A stretch of 57,830 bases of DNA. Origin: Novosphingobium sp. AP12 (lineage in GTDB: Bacteria > Pseudomonadota > Alphaproteobacteria > Sphingomonadales > Sphingomonadaceae). The notes beneath the pieces were generated by a model. It was not told the DNA's origin and did no database searches. It saw only the letters and a program-made list of their open reading frames with translations. The stretch is taken from positions 1 through 57,830 of the forward strand of contig NZ_AKKE01000155.1 in NCBI RefSeq assembly GCF_000281975.1, given 5' to 3'. Shown piece by piece: positions 25,202-33,303 of this stretch (within the stretch, counting starts at the first letter, position 1; every line of letters starts with the position of its first letter). The position numbers and the translations under genes were made by a program.

Positions 25202-25718
25202 TCCAGACCGGTTGCTGGCCTCGCTTCCAGTTGCTTCGCTATGCCCACCACGTGATAGGGCCCCTACGCGCTTCCGGGAATGGCGATGGCCGTCAATGAA
25301 GCCTTACAACGGCTTCGGGCATGTCGAGCGGGTACGTAGCTGGCAGATCGGGCGGTGGTTAGTCGATGCAGGCTGCTTGCTCCGGCCAGATCACTGCTCG
25401 ATTTGTGGCGGCTCGGATCGTGTTCGGCGGCATGGGGAGAACTATGCCGATGTAACCCGGTCACCCGCCGTCTGCCATCGCTGCCACATGAGGGTTCATC
25501 GTAGGTTCGTGAACCAGCAAGCATGGCGGACCATGATCGACACCTATATCGTAAGCGGCGAGGAATGGTTTGCTCAACTTCCTGCCGAGCCCTTCGATCT
25601 CGCGCGCCATCTTCGGAACCTCCATAGCCCGGAGGGGGCGGTGATCGAGTGGGCATTGCCGCCAGCGTTGATCGAGTTCGCGGCAATACGTGATGCACTC
25701 CCGTCAGGCTCACCATGA
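25179..25718 (+). CDS. CxxC zinc / HNH-like protein, start uncertain
   Basis: 179 aa from GTG 25179, which overlaps the resolvase end, or 140 aa from ATG 25296. Seen: CSICGGSDRVRRHGENYADVTRSPAVCHRCHMRVHRRF, two CxxC pairs with nearby His residues. This matches the zinc-knuckle surroundings of HNH-type nucleases (CxxCG ... HGENY ... CHRCH). The C-terminal about 60 residues are acidic/hydrophobic without motif. It may be a small nuclease or a DNA-binding partner. It is convergent with the reverse transcriptase gene, with 28 nt between the stops. Confidence 0.65.
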   Translation: MPPVRAFDPDRLLASLPVASLCPPRDRAPTRFREWRWPSMKPYNGFGHVERVRSWQIGRWLVDAGCLLRPDHCSICGGSDRVRRHGENYADVTRSPAVCHRCHMRVHRRFVNQQAWRTMIDTYIVSGEEWFAQLPAEPFDLARHLRNLHSPEGAVIEWALPPALIEFAAIRDALPSGSP

Positions 25719-25746
25719 CGGGCAAAACGCGGACCTACGAGACCGC

Positions 25747-27192
25747 TTAGGAAGCTATGCGTGCCCGCGAGATTGTGGCGATAAGGGCGTTCGCTTCTGC
25801 ATTGATCCGCTCGCGCTTGCGCTCGAAAATGGTGATCTCGCCCCAGCCCGGCATGTGGTCCGGGATGAAATAGTATGGATCGCCATGCGGGACGCAAAGA
25901 TGGGCGAGGACGACATCTCGAACCGCCGTGCCTAGGTTTTCCGGCGTCGAAAAGGCGAAGTAGCGGGCGCAGGATAGGGAGGCGCGATCTTGGGCCTCGC
26001 TCGTGCCCTTATCTCGCCAAAATGGATAGGAACGGTGATATGCCGCGACCTTGCCCTCGGCGCGCTCAATCTCGGACAAGCTGGGGCTGCTTCCGTGCTC
26101 CCAAATCCAGTGTTGCGCCCGTTTCTGTTCGTTGGGCTCCCACGAAAAGTCTCCGGCGCTGTCAACCAAGCCGATTTGGCCGACGAACGGCACGCCCATC
26201 GAGAAGTGGTCAACTCGTTGCGTGCCGGGCTGCATCATGTGTCCCCGGCCTTTCTCCCTCAACCTCAATCCACCGAAAGCTGGCTCTTCAGCCAAAGCCA
26301 CTAGGAGGTCTGCTCTCGCAGCCGCTTCCTGCTCTGATGACCCAAGGACCAGCAGATTGTCGGCGTAGGTGATGACGCTCGGACCGAAGTCGATCCGGTT
26401 GTCGGCCAGCAGTTGGCCTATCAAAACCTCTCCGGCAATGGGAGACGACGCGGCACCCAACGGCAAGCCGTTCGATGAACCGAGGGGAGGAGAACCCGGT
26501 ACACTCCGTACAATAGCACGGGGACGATCATCGCCTCGTTCGATAGTCTCGTTGAAGACCACGAACCTGACGACGGCCTCCGGTAACGGACGCAGCGTTA
26601 CCGCCAGCGATGAACGCTCGATGCTTCCGTAGAAGTTCGTGGCATCCAGTTCGACGGCATGTGTCATGCCGCCGTCGCGGGCGACTTCGACAGCTTTGAG
26701 GGCTGCCGGTATCCCACCGTTGAAGAGAAACTGGTTCTCGCGGGGGGGATGGAGGGCGCGGATCAAACGAGCCGCGAAGTTCTGATGTGCCCGCTTGAGC
26801 GGGCCGAAGGATTGGACCGTGCGGACACGGCTATCGGTTTCTGTGATTTGCCGGATCAGCACGGGTTCATGACTTGGCCTGCGCAGATCGAACCGCTCGG
26901 CGAGGGCCGTTATGGCGGCTGGCGTGGTGCCGTGCAGGCGACCCGCCCGCACCATGCCTTCGTATACGAAAAGAACCGCCAGCTTGCGGTCGTGCAACAG
27001 TTGTCGGACCCTGTCCCGCTGCGCGCGCCTCGGCAAAGCAACGAGGGCCGCGAAAACCCGTTCACGCTCCGCCCGTAGTGCGGTGATCAACGCAATGAAC
27101 TCGGGATTGGCATCGACGAACCTACGCCAGTCCCAGTATCGCGGCGTCATGCGTAGCGTCGGGTATATCTGTGCGCGCGGTGCCGTAGCCAT
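25747..27192 (-). CDS. Reverse transcriptase of an unassigned (possibly defence) class, YADN motif
   Basis: 481 aa from ATG 27192. The polymerase core is visible: a motif 3/A segment AVELDATNFYGSI, motif B GLPLGAASSPIAGEVLIG, and motif C VITYADNLLVLGS, where YxDD reads YADN. An N-terminal helical region of about 110 residues precedes it (YWDWRRFVDANPEF..., RVRQLLHDRKLAVLFVYEG). A C-terminal extension of about 150 residues (DFSWEPNEQKRAQHWIW ... HMPGWGEITIFERKRERI) has no maturase or endonuclease motif. There are no group II intron, retron msr/msd or DGR repeats around it. Stand-alone island RTs of this kind are often phage-defence (UG/DRT) enzymes; the class was not identified. Confidence 0.9.
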   Translation of the reverse strand: MATAPRAQIYPTLRMTPRYWDWRRFVDANPEFIALITALRAERERVFAALVALPRRAQRDRVRQLLHDRKLAVLFVYEGMVRAGRLHGTTPAAITALAERFDLRRPSHEPVLIRQITETDSRVRTVQSFGPLKRAHQNFAARLIRALHPPRENQFLFNGGIPAALKAVEVARDGGMTHAVELDATNFYGSIERSSLAVTLRPLPEAVVRFVVFNETIERGDDRPRAIVRSVPGSPPLGSSNGLPLGAASSPIAGEVLIGQLLADNRIDFGPSVITYADNLLVLGSSEQEAAARADLLVALAEEPAFGGLRLREKGRGHMMQPGTQRVDHFSMGVPFVGQIGLVDSAGDFSWEPNEQKRAQHWIWEHGSSPSLSEIERAEGKVAAYHRSYPFWRDKGTSEAQDRASLSCARYFAFSTPENLGTAVRDVVLAHLCVPHGDPYYFIPDHMPGWGEITIFERKRERINAEANALIATISRARIAS

Positions 27193-27271
27193 TCCCGGCA
27201 GTCTACTGTCGGTGCGTAAACAACATCTTACGGGCGGTCAGTGAAGTCGCATCCCACTCGGCCAACCTGTG

Positions 27272-27478
27272 TCAGTCGAGCAACGTCCCGGCGTTGACCC
27301 CCAGCGCCTTTGCCAGCCGCTCGACCACTTCAATCGTGGGGTTGCGAGCGCCGCGCTCGATGTCGCTGATGTACGACCGGGCGATAGGTACGTGATCCGC
27401 GAACGTCTCCTGTGACATCCCAGCCGCCTTACGCAGGCGGGCTACGTTACGCCCCAATCGATTTTGGATGTCGCCCAT
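27272..27478 (-). CDS. XRE-family helix-turn-helix regulator
   Basis: 68 aa from ATG 27478. One HTH_3 domain fills it: LGRNVARLRKAAGMSQETFADHVPIARSYISDIERGARNPTIEVVERLAKALGV. An upstream in-frame codon at 27562 would add a hydrophobic 28 residues not typical of the family. It lies 79 nt upstream of the reverse transcriptase gene on the same strand, so it probably belongs to its operon and controls it, in the manner of defence-system regulators. It is divergent from the membrane-protein genes starting at 27629. Confidence 0.88.
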   Translation of the reverse strand: MGDIQNRLGRNVARLRKAAGMSQETFADHVPIARSYISDIERGARNPTIEVVERLAKALGVNAGTLLD

Positions 27479-27565
27479 CGACGAGCGTAAGCCGCAAATG
27501 CCACCGATCAGGCAACCCGCGATGAGTGGCATTCCGCTCATGCTGTCCTCGCCAAATGTCACTCA

Positions 27566-27575
27566 TCGTATACGA
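27566..27575. promoter_or_regulatory. Operator-like palindrome TCGTATACGA
   Basis: A perfect 10-bp palindrome in the 150-bp divergent gap between the XRE regulator (27478, minus strand) and the membrane-protein gene (27629, plus strand). A second related half-site, CCGTATGCT, occurs about 25 nt to the right. Position and symmetry suit autoregulation by the XRE protein; this is an inference. Confidence 0.35.
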
Positions 27576-27628
27576 AGGCTTCACGTTTTTCCCGTATGCT
27601 CCAGAGCATTGCAGCAAGCGGGATATGT

Positions 27629-28132
27629 ATGACTGGTGCGCAGGTGATCCGGGTTCCGGCCTATCGGGCCGAGACGACAGAGCGGCAGAGGAGATGGTCA
27701 CGGATTTGCGCCGTGGCTGGTGTGGGGGCCATCATCTTGGGGATCGCATCATGCACGTGGGCGAACTGGGCGGAACGGGCGAGTACGCAAAGCGAAGCAG
27801 TGCAACATGTTGCACCCGCCGCCCCGGTCGATCTGAAGGCCAAGATAGCGCCGGACGCCGTGGAGATCATGAAGCGGTCGGACTATTCCAAGACCTATGC
27901 CAAGCTCGGCAAGGCCCAGTTCGCAAACGCCAATGAACTGGCCCCTTGGGCCGCCATGGCGGCGGCAGCGGACGATGCTTGCCCGAAGGTCAACCTCGTC
28001 GGCATTTCCGACACTGCCACCCGCGCGAAGCTGGTCTGGTACGTCGACTGCGATGGGGGGAAAAGGATGATGATAGATCAGGAGAGCGCAGAGGCTGCAC
28101 GGACGCAGCATGACGCCGAGGGGGGCGCGTAA
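27629..28132 (+). CDS. Membrane-anchored protein of unknown function
   Basis: 167 aa from ATG 27629 (GCGGGA upstream). A basic cytoplasmic N-terminus (AYRAETTERQRRWSR) leads to one membrane helix (AVAGVGAIILGIASCTW, residues about 30-46). The outside domain has two Cys residues likely to pair (DDACPKVNLVGIS ... VWYVDCDGGKRMMI). No family recognised. It sits 2 bp ahead of the next gene, so they form an operon. A copy of the island palindrome TGCAACNNGTTGCA lies within it at 27801. Confidence 0.7.
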   Translation: MTGAQVIRVPAYRAETTERQRRWSRICAVAGVGAIILGIASCTWANWAERASTQSEAVQHVAPAAPVDLKAKIAPDAVEIMKRSDYSKTYAKLGKAQFANANELAPWAAMAAAADDACPKVNLVGISDTATRAKLVWYVDCDGGKRMMIDQESAEAARTQHDAEGGA

Positions 28133-28134
28133 CC

Positions 28135-28779
28135 ATGTGGTTCGTCATTATCGGATGTGTGTTGCTCGTTGCCAGCCGCCTGTGCCTCCCAATGGAAAGC
28201 CCGGAGAAGCGGAAGGCGCGTGCCCTGTCGCTGGTGCCGAACTTCACTCCCGTCGTGGAGCATCAGCAACCGGACAAGGCTCTGACCCTGATGCTTGACC
28301 CGGCCAGCGACCGCTTCGTGCTCATGAAGGGTCTCGACGAGTTGCGCGTGTTCGACTTCGAGCAACTGGTTTCGGCGGAAACTGTCAGTGACGGCAAGAG
28401 CATCGAAAAGACCAACCGGGGGAGCCAAGCCATGGGCGTCGCGGTCGGCGGTGCGCTACTCGGCCCGGTCGGCATGTTGATTGGCGGCCTGTCAGGATCG
28501 AAGCGCCGCCACGCCACGGTGAAGCAGCTATCGTTGAAGCTCTACACCAACGATGTCCATTTCCCGGTATCCGAGATAGTCTTCTTCAAGAACAGTGCGG
28601 GACTTCCCGTGGACAGCCGCCCGGTCAAGCAGGCAGCATCCCAGCTTGATGAGTGGTACGCGAAGTTCCTCACGATCTTGCATGGTCAGCGGAAAGAGCA
28701 CCCTGAACCTCTCCCGGTGCAACCGGTCGCCTCAAGCGCCGGTTTCGGGCGACGCCGAGGATTGCTTTCGGGCAACTAA
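28135..28779 (+). CDS. Membrane protein with glycine-zipper segment, unknown function
   Basis: 214 aa. A short N-terminal hydrophobic segment (MWFVIIGCVLLVASRLCL) is followed by a beta-rich domain (ALTLMLDPASDRFVLMKGLDELRVFDFEQLVSAE). Then comes a glycine-zipper hydrophobic hairpin (AMGVAVGGALLGPVGMLIGGLSG), another strand-rich part with a Tyr/Trp segment (LDEWYAKFL) and a basic tail. The order resembles bacterial proteins that regulate or sense at the membrane, without a named family. It is co-transcribed with the preceding gene (2-bp gap). Confidence 0.7.
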   Translation: MWFVIIGCVLLVASRLCLPMESPEKRKARALSLVPNFTPVVEHQQPDKALTLMLDPASDRFVLMKGLDELRVFDFEQLVSAETVSDGKSIEKTNRGSQAMGVAVGGALLGPVGMLIGGLSGSKRRHATVKQLSLKLYTNDVHFPVSEIVFFKNSAGLPVDSRPVKQAASQLDEWYAKFLTILHGQRKEHPEPLPVQPVASSAGFGRRRGLLSGN

Positions 28780-28916
28780 CTCTCGCCGTCGAATATCGGT
28801 ATGATCAGCGCTCACTTGCGAGGGTACCATGCTCATTAGGGCCAAAGTGGTTTCAGTTGTCCCCGCTTCGACGTTTCATATCATTATGGTACCGGGTAGA
28901 GAAATGGGAGGCTAGG

Positions 28917-29102
28917 GTGCGGTTTTCTGCCTTGTTATTCTTGATATGTGCGCTTTCGGCCTGCTCAAAATCCAACGGTGAGTTATGCGTCGATAACTAC
29001 ATGGAGATTTACGATCAAGGCCATCCTAAAGCGTCGGCAAAGACCCGAAAGGCCGTGAAGCAGTTGGTGACCGTGGAGTGTACCGACCCAAACAGCAAAT
29101 GA
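28917..29102 (+). CDS. Small lipoprotein, unknown function
   Basis: 61 aa from GTG 28917, chosen because GGGAGG lies 6 nt upstream; the longer frame from TTG 28857 has no such site. MRFSALLFLICALSAC is a clear lipoprotein signal with lipobox LSAC. The mature part is about 46 residues with two further Cys (ELCVDNYMEIYDQG ... VTVECTDPN) that could form a disulfide. It is similar in scale to small lipoproteins of mobile elements; no function can be proposed. Confidence 0.65.
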   Translation: MRFSALLFLICALSACSKSNGELCVDNYMEIYDQGHPKASAKTRKAVKQLVTVECTDPNSK

Positions 29103-29157
29103 TCGCCTAAATGCGCAGTGGTTTCATGGCTTTTTGCCGTTCCAGAGGCATGTTCCT

Positions 29158-29397
29158 GTGTCCAAAACATCTAATCCTTGCCCGGCCCGATGCATCGCTG
29201 CGAAACCTACGCAACATGACGTAGACGAAGAGGCGCTTAGTAATGCTGGCATTTTAGGCGACTGGAAGAACCGTGCGATGCGTTGCGCGCATTGTGGTGA
29301 GATTTACTCTAACGAACCGCACGGGAAAATCCGTCGTGGTTATTTCAAGGGCAATACCCTCATGACGGCGGAAAACTGGCAGCCATTCAACGGCTAG
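29158..29397 (+). CDS. Small zinc-ribbon-like protein
   Basis: 79 aa from GTG 29158 (AGAGG about 9 nt upstream); TTG 29134 is an alternative. Two Cys pairs, NPCPARC near residue 7 and MRCAHCGEIYS near residue 43, would fit one zinc site. The C-terminal half is YFKGNTLMTAENWQPF. No family is recognised. It lies within the run of small island genes between the reverse transcriptase and the IS66 element. Confidence 0.5.
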   Translation: MSKTSNPCPARCIAAKPTQHDVDEEALSNAGILGDWKNRAMRCAHCGEIYSNEPHGKIRRGYFKGNTLMTAENWQPFNG

Positions 29398-29487
29398 TCA
29401 TGATAAGTTGCGCTACCACCAAATAGCACATTACGTCGTCTAGAAAGGACGATTGAGCGTTTTTATGTTCTTCCGTGAGAGGTTTTC

Positions 29488-29757
29488 ATGATTTGGCTTG
29501 TTGGTATCGCTGTTGTGCTGCTGGCCATCCTTGCCGTGATAGGTATCCAGTTGAATACCCATCTTTATGAAGTCCGGTGTGCTGTAGACCGCTTATCATC
29601 TATCCGGCACTTGGCCGAGGGCCAAAGGGACTTGGCGCAAACAGCGCTGGAGACTTTAGGGCACATAGAGAGGCACACGGCTACAATCGCCGCCCCCGAA
29701 TATGACCGGCAATATGAAGCTGACCACTATCCGTGGGGCAGGCCGAAGGGAGAGTAA
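29488..29757 (+). CDS. Single-pass membrane protein, unknown function
   Basis: 89 aa; ATG at 29488 with GAGAGG upstream. An N-terminal membrane helix (IWLVGIAVVLLAILAVIGIQL) precedes a charged helical region (VRCAVDRLSSIRHLAEGQRDLAQTALETLGHIERH) that could be a coiled coil, then an acidic/aromatic tail ending WGRPKGE. It ended about 57 bp before the GIY-YIG gene until the IS66 element inserted between them. Confidence 0.6.
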   Translation: MIWLVGIAVVLLAILAVIGIQLNTHLYEVRCAVDRLSSIRHLAEGQRDLAQTALETLGHIERHTATIAAPEYDRQYEADHYPWGRPKGE

Positions 29758-29774
29758 ATGTCTCTGCGGCATCG

Positions 29775-29782
29775 CTTACAAC
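29775..29782. repeat. 8-bp target-site duplication, left (CTTACAAC)
   Basis: CTTACAAC directly abuts the left end of the IS66 element and is repeated exactly at 33436-33443 beyond its right end. Eight bases is the IS66-family duplication length. Confidence 0.95.
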
Positions 29783-29793
29783 GTAAGCGTCCG
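29783..29793 (+). repeat. IS66 left terminal inverted repeat
   Basis: GTAAGCGTCCG, the typical GTAAGCG opening of IS66 ends. The 11 bases match the reverse complement of 33425-33435; similarity beyond that is poor. Confidence 0.9.
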
Positions 29794-29877
29794 GCCTCCG
29801 GCGTGTTGCGGCATTTCGGCTCGGCGCTGATGGACCTCCGCTAAGGAGTCTCTTTCTGGACTCCAGAAGGAGGCTAA

Positions 29878-30336
29878 GTGAAGGATCGGGTGGAGATCAT
29901 TGCGCGTACCGAACGGCGCAGGAAGTTTTCGGATGCTGAGAAGGCAGCGATCCTCGCCGAGGCGGATGCAGACGGAGTATCGGTCCGTCAGGTCGCAGAG
30001 CGCCGCGAGATTGCCGAGAGCCTAATTTACAACTGGCGATCGGCGCGTCGCCAGGCGGCGGCCATCGCCAGTGAAGCTTTGGAGTTCATTCCCTACGGTG
30101 CGATAATAACGACGGGGCCTGCGGCTGCGCCGGCGGTGCCGGAGACCCAGAAGGCACCGCGACCTGTTTCGTCGCCGATGCCGTCAGCGCCGGAGGAACT
30201 GGACCGCCCGCATCCCGGTGCCCGCCCCGGCGCAATAGATATAGACCTGCCCAGCGGCGTTCGCCTGTCGGTGGACAGCTACGTCAACGAGAAGGCGCTG
30301 GCCCGCGTGCTGCGTGCATTCCGGGATGTCTCGTGA
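29878..30336 (+). CDS. tnpA: IS66 TnpA (orf1) accessory protein
   Basis: 152 aa with GTG start at 29878 after an AGGAGG-type site. The N-terminus carries a helix-turn-helix of the IS66 orf1/transposase_8 type (RRKFSDAEKAAILAEADADGVSVRQVAERREIAESLIYNWRSARR). The rest is Pro/Ala-rich, ending in a short conserved tail (IDIDLPSGVRLSVDSYVNEKALARVLRAFRDV). TnpA is needed for IS66 transposition alongside TnpB and TnpC and probably binds the ends. Its stop overlaps the tnpB start (GTGA). Confidence 0.93.
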   Translation: MKDRVEIIARTERRRKFSDAEKAAILAEADADGVSVRQVAERREIAESLIYNWRSARRQAAAIASEALEFIPYGAIITTGPAAAPAVPETQKAPRPVSSPMPSAPEELDRPHPGARPGAIDIDLPSGVRLSVDSYVNEKALARVLRAFRDVS

Positions 30337-30686
30337 TCTCGTTGGCACCCGGAACGAAGGTCTATCTGGCAAGCAAGCCGGTCAGCATGCGGCTCGGCTT
30401 CGACGGGCTGGCGGCATTGGTCCGCCCCCTGTTCGCGGTCGAGACCTACGGGGGGCATGTCTTCCTTTTCCGCAGCAAGAGCGGCAACTACCTGAAGGCG
30501 CTGCATTGGGACGGAACCGGGCTTTGCCTGTTCGCCAAGCGCCTGGAACGGAGCCGTTTCGTCTGGCCGCCGCTCATCGAGGGCGGTGTCGTGCTGACCC
30601 CAGCACAGTTCGCATTGCTGATCGAAGCAATGGATTGGCGGCGCACAGTGGCCCCCGATCCGCCCCGCCTGCCGGTGCAGATTTGA
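30333..30686 (+). CDS. tnpB: IS66 TnpB (orf2) accessory protein
   Basis: 117 aa, standard length. GTG start overlaps the tnpA stop by 4 bp. It has the family pattern VYLASKPVSMRLGFDGLAALV, GGHVFLFRSKSGNYLKALHWDGTGLCLFAKRLE and the tail LTPAQFALLIEAMDWRR. IS66 TnpB is not related to the IS200/IS605 TnpB nuclease; it assists the DDE transposase. No defect is visible. Confidence 0.95.
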   Translation: MISLAPGTKVYLASKPVSMRLGFDGLAALVRPLFAVETYGGHVFLFRSKSGNYLKALHWDGTGLCLFAKRLERSRFVWPPLIEGGVVLTPAQFALLIEAMDWRRTVAPDPPRLPVQI

Positions 30687-30752
30687 CGCGATAATCGCCG
30701 CATTTCCGGGCTTTCTGCTTGGGCGGAAGACCGGATTCTGCTATCGGGAAGC

Positions 30753-32402
30753 GTGTCTCCCGACGATCTCGAACTTCCTGCTGACCCTGCAGAACTGCGC
30801 GCTTTTGCCGAGGCGATGCGCGCGCGTCTGGCAGCTTCGGAGCAGGCGCTGGAGGCCGAACGGACGGCCCATGACGCGACCCGCGAGAAGCTTGAGACCG
30901 CCCAGAACTCCATCAAGCTGACGGCACTGCAGATCGAGAAGTTCAAGGTCCAGTTAGCCCGCCTCCGGCGCATGAAGTTCGGGCAGTCGTCGGAACGCCT
31001 TTCTCTTCAGGCCGATCAACTCGAGCTGACGCTGGAGGATCTCGAGGCCGAGCATGCCCATGCCGAGTGCGTGATCGAGGGGCATGTGCCCGAAGATGCT
31101 TCGGCCAAGGCTGCCCCTCGCAAGCCTCGCCGTGCTCCGCTGCCCGACCACCTGCCTCGCGACGAGGTTATGCACGCAGCGCCGGATGCCAACGGCTGCT
31201 CCGCCTGTGGGGGCACGATGGGCAAGCTCGGCGAGGACGTGACCGAAGTGCTGGAATATGTCCCCGGCCGCTTCCGCGTCGTCCGTCACGTCCGACCCAA
31301 GATTTCCTGCAACCGCTGCGATGTGATCAGTCAGGCACCGGCGCCGGCGCTGCCCGTTCCACGCGGCCGTGCCGGTCCCGGCCTGTTGGCCCACGTCATC
31401 GTCTCCAAGTTCGCCGATCACCTGCCGTTATACCGTCAGTCGCAGATCTACGCCCGCGAGGGTGTGGAGATCAGTCGCTCGACAATGGCGGACTGGCTCG
31501 GCCAGGCAAGCTGGTTGCTGCAACCGCTCGTCGATCGGATTGCCGATCACGTCATGGCCAGCGTGAAGCTCCATGCCGATGACACACCCGTCCCGGTGCT
31601 GGCGCCGGGGACCGGCAAGACGGCTACCGGCAGACTATGGGTCTACCTTCGCGATAACCGACGATGGAGCCATCTGGATAAGCCCGCGGCGCTGTTCCGC
31701 TACAGTCCCGATCGCAAGGGCGAGCGACCGCGCGAGCATCTCAAGACCTTTGCGGGCTTCCTCCAGGCGGATGCCTATGCCGGTTTCGAGCGTCTCTACG
31801 CGAGTGACCGCAAGCCAGCGCCAATCACACCGGTTGCCTGCTGGGCCCATGCGCGACGGAAGCTGAACGATGTTTATAAGGCGGACCCGAACTCGGCTGC
31901 GCTCGATGGGTTGCAGATGATCGGCGAGCTTTACGACGTCGAGCGGCAGATCGTGCGCGAACCCGCAGATTTCCGTCGCAAGGCTCGTAAGCTCTCAAAG
32001 CTCAAGGCGCTGGATTTCTTCGTGTGGGCCGACGAGGTGCTGTCCAAGGCATCGGCCCGGTCACCACTAGCCGAGGCGCTGCGTTATGCGGTCAAGCTGA
32101 AGCCGCAATTGCTCGCTTACACCGACGACGGCAGGCTGGAGATCGACAACAATCCGGCGGAGAATGCTCTCAGGGGCATAGCCGTCGGCCGCAAAAACTG
32201 GCTCTTTGCCGGTGCCGATTGCGGCGGTGAGCGCGCCGCTTCCATGCTTTCGCTTCTGGAGACGGCCAAACTTAATGGCGTCAATCCGCAGGAATGGCTT
32301 GCTGATGTGCTCGACCGCATCGGCAAGGGCCACCCGATCAACCGGATCGATGAACTGCTGCCTTGGCGATGGATTGAAGCGCGCCTTAACGTCGAAGCTT
32401 AA
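30753..32402 (+). CDS. tnpC: IS66 TnpC, DDE transposase
   Basis: 549 aa, full length, GTG start at 30753. A coiled-coil N-terminus (residues about 20-95) is followed by a Cys-containing zinc region (CSACGGTMGKLG, KISCNRCD). The catalytic core has LHADDTPVPVLAPG with the first Asp, FLQADAYAGFERLY with the second, and IDNNPAENALRGIAVGRKNWLFAG with the Glu. It appears intact, so the element may still be active. Its last 17 bp overlap the end of the passenger gene on the other strand. Confidence 0.96.
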   Translation: MSPDDLELPADPAELRAFAEAMRARLAASEQALEAERTAHDATREKLETAQNSIKLTALQIEKFKVQLARLRRMKFGQSSERLSLQADQLELTLEDLEAEHAHAECVIEGHVPEDASAKAAPRKPRRAPLPDHLPRDEVMHAAPDANGCSACGGTMGKLGEDVTEVLEYVPGRFRVVRHVRPKISCNRCDVISQAPAPALPVPRGRAGPGLLAHVIVSKFADHLPLYRQSQIYAREGVEISRSTMADWLGQASWLLQPLVDRIADHVMASVKLHADDTPVPVLAPGTGKTATGRLWVYLRDNRRWSHLDKPAALFRYSPDRKGERPREHLKTFAGFLQADAYAGFERLYASDRKPAPITPVACWAHARRKLNDVYKADPNSAALDGLQMIGELYDVERQIVREPADFRRKARKLSKLKALDFFVWADEVLSKASARSPLAEALRYAVKLKPQLLAYTDDGRLEIDNNPAENALRGIAVGRKNWLFAGADCGGERAASMLSLLETAKLNGVNPQEWLADVLDRIGKGHPINRIDELLPWRWIEARLNVEA

Positions 32403-33303
32403 AATGTTGCGCAAGTCTCCTCAGTGGAGGCGTCAGGCGCGCCAATCTGCGGTAAAATCCACTGAGTTGATCAATACGCCAGGCCACACCATCGGATTTC
32501 GCAACTGCGAGAAGGCCGGGCAAACGTTGGCTGGACGTTACATCCCCGAGATTAAGGCCGAGAAGGGCGATCTTATCCCCCGCCCTCATCCAAACCATTC
32601 CCTCAGAGGTCATCACCCCATCTATCGTTTCACCTGGACCATTTTGCCACCCAGCACCCATACGGGTAATACGCCGCCCCGCTGCTTCACATAAGTCTTT
32701 GGCAAGATCGTATCGAGGATGAGACTTGTGGGTCTCGATTTCCGCAACAGCGCGAGAATGCTGTCGTGGATTAAGCCTTCCGATTGCCGTTATCGTCGAT
32801 CGCAATGAACTATCTTGAACAGGATCAAGATCAGCCTGATGCCGCAGAAATCGGGCGAGTTCAGTCCAAACTGTGGATCTTTCAAGCGCCAGAAACGCCG
32901 CGTCTATCCTCTCAATCTCGGGTTCCAATTCGCCGAAGCCGCACCCTTCGGCGATAAGGTCGGCTCGAGCATGATCTGCGTCGAGAAATTTCCTGAATCG
33001 CAGATATAAGTCGAGAAAGGGCTGAGCATTCAACGCACTCAGACCTTCTTGCACTATAGGGAGAAGGTTCTCATACCTGCGTCCATTGCCAAGGAATTGA
33101 CCGTGCCCGCCATTCTCAACCTGGTGAACATAGTACTCGACCAAGTAAGCCATTGCGGACGCGTGCGGGATTTCATTAATATTGTAAAAATGATCTCCAA
33201 TCAGCCTTCGGATAGTGCTGGAATGACTGTCGATCAGGTCCATTGGATCTAAAGACTGCAGCGCGCCGTCAGACACCGGAACTCGAAAAGGGGGCAGGTA
33301 CAC
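32386..33303 (-). CDS. IS66 passenger gene: DUF4375/DMP19-like protein
   Basis: 305 aa with GTG start at 33303 after GGAGAG; ATG 33243 is an alternative. It lies inside the IS66 ends, in opposite direction to tnpC. The N-terminal 120 residues fit the DUF4375 (DMP19) pattern: NEIPHASAMAYLVEYYVHQVENGGHGQFLGN, then PIVQEGLSALNAQPFLDLYLRF. DMP19 of Neisseria is described as a DNA-mimic protein. The C-terminal half (residues about 190-305) is basic and unassigned. How it benefits the element or host is unknown. Confidence 0.7.
   Translation of the reverse strand: MYLPPFRVPVSDGALQSLDPMDLIDSHSSTIRRLIGDHFYNINEIPHASAMAYLVEYYVHQVENGGHGQFLGNGRRYENLLPIVQEGLSALNAQPFLDLYLRFRKFLDADHARADLIAEGCGFGELEPEIERIDAAFLALERSTVWTELARFLRHQADLDPVQDSSLRSTITAIGRLNPRQHSRAVAEIETHKSHPRYDLAKDLCEAAGRRITRMGAGWQNGPGETIDGVMTSEGMVWMRAGDKIALLGLNLGDVTSSQRLPGLLAVAKSDGVAWRIDQLSGFYRRLARLTPPLRRLAQHFKLRR

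Noticed and set aside
27193..27271. Possible retron msr/msd or DRT noncoding RNA between the XRE and reverse transcriptase genes
   Set aside because: Only 79 nt; no convincing long stem-loop pair or retron priming arrangement was seen. A short RNA is not excluded.
30333..30686. TnpB as an RNA-guided nuclease
   Set aside because: This is the IS66 orf2 TnpB, unrelated to the IS200/IS605 TnpB; no RuvC motifs and no omega RNA context.
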